Source: Pseudomonas helleri | Lineage (GTDB): Bacteria; Pseudomonadota; Gammaproteobacteria; Pseudomonadales; Pseudomonadaceae | Direction: 5' to 3' | DNA: 64,000 nucleotides | Assembly (NCBI RefSeq): GCF_001043025.1 | Contig: NZ_JYLD01000018.1 | Span: 42,015-106,014, forward strand | Part shown: positions 35,105 through 41,240 of the stretch, one piece after another | Layout of the letters: every line of letters begins with the position of its first letter | How positions within the stretch are numbered: position 1 is the first letter of the stretch | Translations under genes and position numbers: made by a program | The notes under the pieces: model-generated | Databases searched by the model: none | What the model saw: only the letters and a program-made list of their open reading frames with translations | Told to the model about the DNA's origin: nothing

Positions 35105-37075
35105 TCATTCACTGGTAAGGGCCGTGACCGGGTCAAGCCGGGCAGCTTTGCGGGCGGGCATAAAACCGAAAATAACGCCGGTCACCAGCGCACAGGCAAA
35201 CGCGCCGAAGACCGCAACCATAGAAAATGCCACGGCCACATCGCACAGCAGCAAAACCCCGCCGATGATAAAGGCCAGGGTGATGCCCGCCAGGCCGCCG
35301 ACCACCGACAGCATCAGGGCTTCGGTCAGGAACTGGCGCAGAATGTCACGCTGGCGGGCACCGGTTGCCATGCGAATGCCAATCTCACGGGTGCGCTCAC
35401 GCACGGTCATCAGCATGATGTTCATCACCCCGATGCCGCCGACCAACAGCGAAATGGCGGCAATCGAGCCGAGCATCAACGACAGCGTGTTGCGGGTTTT
35501 GGCTTCGGCCTGGATCATCGCGGCGTTGTTGGTGATCTCGAAATCGCGCTTGCCGTGGTGGAGCTTGAGCATCAATTGTTCGATGGATTTTTCGGTCTGT
35601 TTGACCTTGCTCGCATCGGCGGCGGCAATCACCACGTATTCCGGATTGTGCGTACCGAACAAACGCACGCTGGCGGCGGAGTAGGGCACCACGATGCGGG
35701 AGTCACTGTCTGAGTCTGCTGAGCTGGCGCCTTTTTCAGCGAGGATTCCGACCACGCGAAACGGCACGTTCTCCAGCAGGATGTATTGCCCGATGGGGTT
35801 GGGCACGTCCTTGAGGACTTTGTCGCGGACCTTTTTGCCGATCACCGCCACGGCGGCTGCGGCGTCTTCATCGGCCTGGCTGAAGAAGCTGCCTTGCACC
35901 ACCGGCCAGTTGAAAATGGCCGGGAAGTCGATGCCGTTGCCGCCGGTGTACATCGTGTGGTCGACGTTGCCATAGCGCACGCCGATCTCGGCGCCGTTGA
36001 TGGGCATGATCATCTTTACTTGAGGCAAGGTCGACAGCGCGGCCACGTCATTGAGCGTGACAATTCCTAGCGGCGCCCGGGGCCGGGGTGACATGCCGCT
36101 GAGGTAGATGATGTTGGAGCCAAACGCACCCATTTCGGCCATGACCTGGCGTTTGCTGCCTTCGCCGACAGCCAGCATCACCACCACCGATGCCACGCCG
36201 ATGACGATGCCGAGCAAGGTCAGGGCGGTGCGAAAGCGGTTGATCCACATGACTCGCCAGGCCGCGTGCAGGGCGTCGACCAATTCGCCTTTCCAGGCGC
36301 CGCGGGCTTCACTGCCCTCATTCAGGCGCTGACGCAGGTCAATTGCTTGCAGTGCCTTGGGGTTTTCGCTGGTAGGCGCTGTGGCACCATTGGCGCAGTC
36401 GCTGATGATCTCGCCGTCGCGCACCTCAATGATCCGATTGGCCCGCGCCGCGACCTCGCGGTCGTGGGTAATCAGGATCACCACATGGCCCTGGCTGGCC
36501 AGCTCATCGAGCAGCGCCATGACTTCTGCGCCGCTGTGGCTGTCGAGCGCACCGGTGGGTTCGTCGGCCAGGATGATGTGCCCGCCGTTCATCAACGCGC
36601 GGGCAATCGATACGCGTTGTTGCTGACCGCCCGACAGTTGATGCGGACGGTTGCCGGTGCGCGTGCCAAGGCCCAAGCGGTCGAGCAGGGCGGCGGCGCG
36701 GGCATGCCGCTCGGCCGCTGGAGTGCCGGCGTAAATGGCGGGCATTTCGACGTTTTCCTGGGCCGATGCCGAGGGGATCAAATGGTAGCCCTGAAAGACA
36801 AAGCCGAACGCCTCGCGGCGCAGCCAGGCGAGCTCATCGCTGGCGAGGTGGGCAACGTCTTCGCCGGCAAACAGGTAGCGCCCTGAGGTGGGCCGGTCGA
36901 GGCAGCCAAGGATGTTCATCAAGGTGGATTTGCCCGAGCCCGACGCGCCGACAATGGCGACGAATTCACCAGCGTGAATCGACAGGCTGACGCCTTTGAG
37001 CACGTGAACTTCGGGCGTGTCGATACCGGCGTAGACCTTGCGGATGTCTTGCAGTTCAATCAGGGGAGTGCGCAT
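35105..37075 (-). CDS. pvdT: Pyoverdine export ABC transporter PvdT (MacB-like)
   Basis: A 656-residue fused ATPase-permease of the MacB type. Walker A is GASGSGKSTLMN, the signature LSGGQQQRVSIARAL and Walker B IILADEPTGALD, in residues about 35-185. Then come a first transmembrane helix near residue 280 (LTLLGIVIGVASVVVMLAV), a large periplasmic domain, and three C-terminal helices (ISLLVGGIGVMNIMLMTV and following). Its start codon follows the pvdR stop without a gap (TAAATG), so it is the second gene of pvdR-pvdT-opmQ. Confidence 0.9.
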   Translation of the reverse strand: MRTPLIELQDIRKVYAGIDTPEVHVLKGVSLSIHAGEFVAIVGASGSGKSTLMNILGCLDRPTSGRYLFAGEDVAHLASDELAWLRREAFGFVFQGYHLIPSASAQENVEMPAIYAGTPAAERHARAAALLDRLGLGTRTGNRPHQLSGGQQQRVSIARALMNGGHIILADEPTGALDSHSGAEVMALLDELASQGHVVILITHDREVAARANRIIEVRDGEIISDCANGATAPTSENPKALQAIDLRQRLNEGSEARGAWKGELVDALHAAWRVMWINRFRTALTLLGIVIGVASVVVMLAVGEGSKRQVMAEMGAFGSNIIYLSGMSPRPRAPLGIVTLNDVAALSTLPQVKMIMPINGAEIGVRYGNVDHTMYTGGNGIDFPAIFNWPVVQGSFFSQADEDAAAAVAVIGKKVRDKVLKDVPNPIGQYILLENVPFRVVGILAEKGASSADSDSDSRIVVPYSAASVRLFGTHNPEYVVIAAADASKVKQTEKSIEQLMLKLHHGKRDFEITNNAAMIQAEAKTRNTLSLMLGSIAAISLLVGGIGVMNIMLMTVRERTREIGIRMATGARQRDILRQFLTEALMLSVVGGLAGITLAFIIGGVLLLCDVAVAFSMVAVFGAFACALVTGVIFGFMPARKAARLDPVTALTSE

Positions 37076-38248
37076 TTAGCCTCCGTTGCCGGTGGCCGGG
37101 CCGATCAGCAAGTGATCGCCCTCGTTTAACCCTTCGAGCACTTGCACGCGCAGGCGGTCGCTGATGCCGGTACGAATGTCGCGGTGTTCGATCTTGCCGT
37201 TTTTGCTCACCACGTTTGCGCTCTGCCGATTACCCTCGGTGCTGCCTTGCAGCGCGACAATCGGGGCCAGCAACACGTCTTTGGCTTGATCAGCAACGAA
37301 GAACACTTGCGTGGTCATTTCTGCCATCAACGCCTGGTCGCTGTTGTCGACATCCAGCAGCACGGTGTACAGCACCACTCGCGCGCTGCCGCTTTTGCCC
37401 GAGCTGGCCGGGCTGCCGCCACCCTGGCTGGCTTCATTTAGAGGTTTGGGCGGGACCGGAAGAATCTGCCGCACGGTGCTGTTCCAGCGCCGATTACCGC
37501 CACTCAAGGTGGTGAAGTAAGCCGGCATGCCCGCTTTGACGTGGCCGATATCGGCCTCAGAGACTTCGGCCCATACGGTCATCGGTGAGAGTTTGGCGAT
37601 GCGCAGGATCAACGGGGTTTGCTGTTGTGCATTGAGGGTCTGGCCTTCACGCGCATCAAGGGCGACCACGGTCCCCGTCATGGGCGCGTAGATGCGCGTG
37701 TAACCCAGCTCGGCTTCATCGCTGCGCAGGCTGGCCTGGGCTTGGCGGATTTGCGCCTGGAACATGTCAATTCGGGCCTGGGTGGTTCGCACTTCAGCCT
37801 GTGCTGACTGAATGTCTTCTTCGCGGGTAGCGCCGCCTTTGGCGAGGTTTTGCTGGCGCTGGTATTTCTGTTTGGCCAGGTCGTGCAAAGCGCGTTGTTC
37901 CTGGAGCTGGGCCGTGAGGTTTTCAACGGCATAGCGGCTGGCGTCGAGCTTGGCTTTTTGAGTGGACGGGTCAATTTCGACCAGCAATTGGCCTTCTTTA
38001 ACCTCGTCACCGACCTCAACGTGAATCGTCCTGATTTGCCCGGAAGCCTGCGCGCCCACGTCTACATATTGTCGGGGTTGCAGTGTGCCCAGCGCTGTCA
38101 CGCTGCTTTCAATGTCGCCGCGGGTGATGGGCACGGTGTCATAAGCGTCGCGGCCAGTGGTCAAAAAGGGCCATGCCGCCAATGCGGCAACCAGCAGTAA
38201 AAACAGGGCAACAAAGAGCGCACGGCGGGTCTGTCGAGGGCGTTTCAT
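37076..38248 (-). CDS. pvdR: Pyoverdine export periplasmic adaptor PvdR (MacA-like)
   Basis: A 390-residue membrane-fusion protein. An N-terminal anchor (FVALFLLLVAALAAWPFL) is followed by the lipoyl half-motifs (VGAQASGQIRTIHVEVGDEVKEGQLL), a helical hairpin from about 95 to 180, the second lipoyl half (APMTGTVVALDAREGQTLNA) and the beta-barrel domain. It would link PvdT to OpmQ. First gene of the operon, with a perfect PvdS box at 38355-38378 on its strand. Confidence 0.88.
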   Translation of the reverse strand: MKRPRQTRRALFVALFLLLVAALAAWPFLTTGRDAYDTVPITRGDIESSVTALGTLQPRQYVDVGAQASGQIRTIHVEVGDEVKEGQLLVEIDPSTQKAKLDASRYAVENLTAQLQEQRALHDLAKQKYQRQQNLAKGGATREEDIQSAQAEVRTTQARIDMFQAQIRQAQASLRSDEAELGYTRIYAPMTGTVVALDAREGQTLNAQQQTPLILRIAKLSPMTVWAEVSEADIGHVKAGMPAYFTTLSGGNRRWNSTVRQILPVPPKPLNEASQGGGSPASSGKSGSARVVLYTVLLDVDNSDQALMAEMTTQVFFVADQAKDVLLAPIVALQGSTEGNRQSANVVSKNGKIEHRDIRTGISDRLRVQVLEGLNEGDHLLIGPATGNGG

Positions 38249-38354
38249 TCAGGGTTCCGGCCAATGGGGATCGGCCCGTCTTCGTTGCACTGGCACAAAA
38301 AGCCCGGGGCAATCGCTGTCGAGCAATCGACAAACACGGGGAGCTGTTGAGTAA

Positions 38355-38378
38355 ACGAAGGATTTAGCTAGATATTTA
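38355..38378 (-). promoter_or_regulatory. PvdS iron-starvation box of pvdRT-opmQ
   Basis: On the minus strand TAAAT (38378-38374), 16 bases, then CGT (38357-38355), a perfect match. It is 107 bases before the pvdR start, in the 309-base divergent region shared with fpvI. Confidence 0.85.
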
Positions 38379-38440
38379 GGCGTTTAATCCTGTGTCTGTG
38401 ACTAAATATTTCGAGGCTGTTTTTTCAACAGGCCTTAAAT

Positions 38441-38459
38441 CTATATGAGAATTACTATA
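38441..38459. promoter_or_regulatory. Candidate Fur box of fpvI
   Basis: CTATATGAGAATTACTATA matches the 19-base Fur consensus at about 11 positions, including the TGAGAAT core. It is 99 bases before the fpvI start. Direct Fur control of the sigma factor would fit pyoverdine signalling. Confidence 0.45.
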
Positions 38460-38557
38460 AATTACGGTCGCAAAAGTGCCATCATCATGCCGCTTACTCA
38501 TTCGGTCTGTTTCTGCGCTCATGGAATGTTGCCGCGCTGCTGCGGCCGGGAGTCCTG

Positions 38558-39037
38558 TTGGAAAACTACTATCGCGAACTGGTGAGCTTTTTGAGTGCCA
38601 GATTGGGCAACGCTCAAGCGGCAGAAGATGTGGTGCATGACGCTTATGTACGGGTGCTGGAGCGCACCAGCGATGAGCCGATTGAACAGCCACGGGCGTT
38701 TTTGTATCGCACCGCGCTTAATCTGGTGATCGACGGTCACCGCCGCAGCGCCTTGCGCCAGTCTGAACCGCTGGAGGTGCTGGACAGCGAAGAGCGTTTT
38801 TTCAGCCCGTCGCCACAGCTGCTGATGGACCAGAATCAGCGCCTGCAACAGATCCAGCAGGCGCTCTCGGAATTGCCGGCGGCGTGCCGTGAGAGCTTTT
38901 TGCTGCGAAAGCTGGAAGGCTTGTCCCACGTTGAAATTGCCGAACGCCTGGGCGTGTCGCGCAGCGTGGTCGAGAAGCACATCGTAAATGCCATGAAGCA
39001 TTGCCGGATTCGAATTCGGCAGTGGGACAAGTCTTAA
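38558..39037 (+). CDS. fpvI: ECF sigma factor of the ferripyoverdine receptor, FpvI-type
   Basis: A 159-residue FecI-like sigma factor. Region 2 is NYYRELVSFLSARLGNAQAAEDVVHDAYVRVL and region 4 has the helix-turn-helix LPAACRESFLLRKLEG-LSHVEIAERLGVSRSVVEKHI. It should direct transcription of the receptor gene fpvA. A TTG start is proposed, since GGGAG stands just before it and no in-frame ATG fits. It is followed by pvdA, as in other pseudomonads. It lacks PvdS-like residues, so FpvI is preferred. Confidence 0.8.
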   Translation: MENYYRELVSFLSARLGNAQAAEDVVHDAYVRVLERTSDEPIEQPRAFLYRTALNLVIDGHRRSALRQSEPLEVLDSEERFFSPSPQLLMDQNQRLQQIQQALSELPAACRESFLLRKLEGLSHVEIAERLGVSRSVVEKHIVNAMKHCRIRIRQWDKS

Positions 39038-39058
39038 ATTTTTTTTCCGTGTCCTCGT
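39035..39058 (+). promoter_or_regulatory. PvdS iron-starvation box of pvdA
   Basis: A perfect TAAAT-N16-CGT (39035-39039 and 39056-39058). The TAA of the -35 element is the fpvI stop codon. The box is 97 bases before the pvdA start. Confidence 0.88.
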
Positions 39059-39154
39059 CCCTACTCAACAGACGACCTGCTGATCTGTCACAGAACAGTC
39101 GGGTTACGGGTTTTTTAATCCCTCTGTTGAGGGGCAATCCAGAGGACACTGGAA

Positions 39155-40492
39155 ATGACACAGGCAATCGCTTCGGCCGTCGTTCATGATCTGATCGGCA
39201 TCGGTTTCGGGCCTTCCAATCTGGCCCTGGCCATCGCCCTGGAAGAGAGCGGGCAGGTGCACGGTCCCTTGGATGTGCTGTTTTTAGACAAGCAGGCGGA
39301 CTACCGCTGGCACGGCAATACGTTAGTGACCCAGAGTGAGTTGCAGATTTCCTTCCTCAAGGATCTGGTGACGCTGCGCAATCCCACCAGCCCTTATTCG
39401 TTCGTCAATTACCTTAAAGCCCACGATCGTCTGGTTGATTTCATCAACCTTGGGACCTTCTATCCTTGCCGGATGGAGTTCAACGACTACTTGCGTTGGG
39501 TGGCTTCACACTTTGAAGCGCAAAGCCGGTATGGCGAAGAAGTGCTGGCCATCGAGCCGGTGCTGCACCAGCAGCAGGTTGAGGCGCTGCGGGTTATCTC
39601 CCGCGATAGCCAGGGCCAGCACCATGTGCGCACGACGCGTTCAGTGGTTGTCAGCGCCGGGGGCACGCCGCGCATTCCGGCCGCCTTCAAGGCGTTGAAA
39701 GATGATGCGCGGGTGTTTCATCACTCGCAGTACCTTGAGCGCATGAGCCGCCAGCCCTGCGTTAATGGCCAGCCGATGCGCATTGCAATCATTGGGGGCG
39801 GGCAGAGTGCTGCCGAAGCGTTTATCGACCTGAACGACAGCTACCCGTCGGCGCAGGTGGATTGGGTGTTACGCGGTTCGGCGTTGAAACCGGCGGACGA
39901 CAGCCCGTTCGTCAACGAAGTGTTTTCGCCGGAGTTCACCGATCTGGTGTATCAGCAGGGCACTGCCGAACGCGAGCGGTTGATCACTGAATATCAGAGC
40001 ACCAACTATTCGGTGGTGGACATCGACTTGATCGAGCGCATCTACGGCATTTTTTATCGTCAGAAAGTGTCCGGTATTGCCCGCCATGTGTTCCGCAGCC
40101 TGACCAGCATTGAAAGTGCAACCTCAGACGAGCAGGGCGTCAAGTTGGTTCTGCGCAACAGCGCCAGCGGTGAAGTCAGCGAGCAGCACTACGATGCAGT
40201 GATTCTGGCCACCGGCTATGAGCGGCAAATGCACCGTCATTTATTGGCGCCGCTGGCGCAATACCTAGGTGATTTTGAGGTGGATCGTGACTACCGGATC
40301 GTCACGGACAAACGCTGCAAGGCCGGGATCTACATGCAGGGTTTTTGCCAGGCCAGCCATGGTTTGAGTGACACCCTGTTGTCGGTATTGCCGATTCGCG
40401 CGCAAGAAATTTGTGCTTCGTTGTACGCCCATGACCAACATCACAAGCAGGGCAGCCTGACGGATGAGCGGGTGTTGGCGGCGGCGATATAA
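39155..40492 (+). CDS. pvdA: L-ornithine N5-monooxygenase PvdA
   Basis: A 445-residue FAD- and NADPH-dependent hydroxylase that makes N5-hydroxyornithine for the pyoverdine peptide. The FAD motif GIGFGPSNLALAIAL is at residues 15-29. Substrate-loop residues lie in WHGNTLVTQSELQISFLKDL, the NADPH motif IAIIGGGQSAAEAF near residue 211, and the C-terminal ATGYERQMH and GFCQASHGLSDTLLS blocks end the fold. It is driven by the PvdS box at 39035. Confidence 0.93.
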   Translation: MTQAIASAVVHDLIGIGFGPSNLALAIALEESGQVHGPLDVLFLDKQADYRWHGNTLVTQSELQISFLKDLVTLRNPTSPYSFVNYLKAHDRLVDFINLGTFYPCRMEFNDYLRWVASHFEAQSRYGEEVLAIEPVLHQQQVEALRVISRDSQGQHHVRTTRSVVVSAGGTPRIPAAFKALKDDARVFHHSQYLERMSRQPCVNGQPMRIAIIGGGQSAAEAFIDLNDSYPSAQVDWVLRGSALKPADDSPFVNEVFSPEFTDLVYQQGTAERERLITEYQSTNYSVVDIDLIERIYGIFYRQKVSGIARHVFRSLTSIESATSDEQGVKLVLRNSASGEVSEQHYDAVILATGYERQMHRHLLAPLAQYLGDFEVDRDYRIVTDKRCKAGIYMQGFCQASHGLSDTLLSVLPIRAQEICASLYAHDQHHKQGSLTDERVLAAAI

Positions 40493-40496
40493 CCAT

Positions 40497-40643
40497 GTAG
40501 TCGTTGACTCGCAGCGCGAGGCTACGTCCGATGGCGCAGCGATCGTGAATCCCGAACCTGTGTCTTTACTGAAAGACTGCGGTTACCTGATTTACGACTG
40601 CTATGCAGCCGGACGTAGCCTCGCGGTGCTCGTCAACGACTAC
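40497..40643. repeat. Long-armed palindromic repeat, GTAGTCGTTGAC type
   Basis: Arms 40497-40530 and 40610-40643 pair over about 34 bases with some mismatches (GTAGTCGTTGAC...GGCTACGTCCG). The interior is about 80 bases. It follows the pvdA stop, just as the related element at 16415 follows tamB. Confidence 0.72.
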
Positions 40644-40906
40644 GCAGAGATGTAGGTGCGCGCAAACTGAACCCTTCCTGAAGATAAATCTGATTCATAA
40701 AACGCAAGCTTTCCTGCGGTTTACTCTGCGAAATGCCGGGAGTAAGCTTTCCACGTTTTCATCAAGAGCGCAGATCCTAAGTGGGTAACAGTTCGAGTGA
40801 CAGTAGTCGGCCGGTTTTGAAGACCGGCACATTCTCGGCAAGCTAACGCGCAGATTCCCCTGTCGTTGCTTGCTGACCAGCGAGCAGCGGCATCCTGAAC
40901 GGGGTT

Positions 40907-40942
40907 GTGACCCCGAACCCGAAGCCCTCTCCCAGACACTGA
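40907..40942 (+). CDS. Candidate MgtL-like leader peptide of mgtA
   Basis: A GTG-initiated 11-codon ORF reads M-T-P-N-P-K-P-S-P-R-H and stops at TGA. Its proline spacing (3, 5, 7, 9) followed by Arg10 repeats that of the Salmonella and E. coli MgtL peptide (MDPEPTPLPRW...), which controls mgtA by stalling or destabilising ribosomes at low Mg2+ or proline. It lies 299 bases before mgtA in a structured leader. The ribosome site is poor (ACGGGG two bases before the start), so translation is unproven. The overlapping frame reads CDPEPEAL, also acidic/Pro alternating. Confidence 0.4.
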   Translation: MTPNPKPSPRH

Positions 40943-41046
40943 AACGTGTTGCGCAGTGCAACACGACGTTCGCGCGTGCCTTCGGCACGGGGCGCACGTT
41001 CGGCTGTGCCTGCTTCAAGGCTGCGTTGACCGTTAGGGGAAGCACC

Positions 41047-41124
41047 ATGACGCACTTTTTTACGCCCGTTCGCCGTCGCCAGCATCGTCCAGCCTTACCT
41101 GGTTGCGTGTACGCCAATAATTGA
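41047..41124 (+). CDS. Second small upstream ORF in the mgtA leader
   Basis: A 25-residue ORF (MTHFFTPVRRRQHRPALPG and a few more) with a good ribosome site; AGGGGAAGCACCATGA closely copies the mgtA start region AGGAGTAGCACCATGA. It ends at TGA 116 bases before mgtA, with a GCGGGC-ATCAG-GCCCGC hairpin right after. It could be a second leader peptide or a chance ORF. Confidence 0.35.
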   Translation: MTHFFTPVRRRQHRPALPGCVYANN

Positions 41125-41240
41125 CGGCGGGCATCAGGCCCGCTGACCGAGACTAAAAAATGAATGACGGTTCGAGTTTAAGGCTGCTTGGGTAATCACG
41201 CTGAACAGGGTGACTACGCAGGCAGCGCAGGAGTAGCACC

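Noticed and set aside
38558..39037. Possibility that the ECF sigma gene is pvdS
   Set aside because: The sequence is short, FecI-like and adjacent to pvdA as fpvI is; PvdS has a different N terminus and region 4.
40870..41124. 84-codon TTG-started ORF covering the mgtA leader
   Set aside because: No ribosome site at the TTG and no recognisable domain; the two small internal ORFs are better candidates. The DPEPE stretch it contains is noted under the MgtL-like finding.
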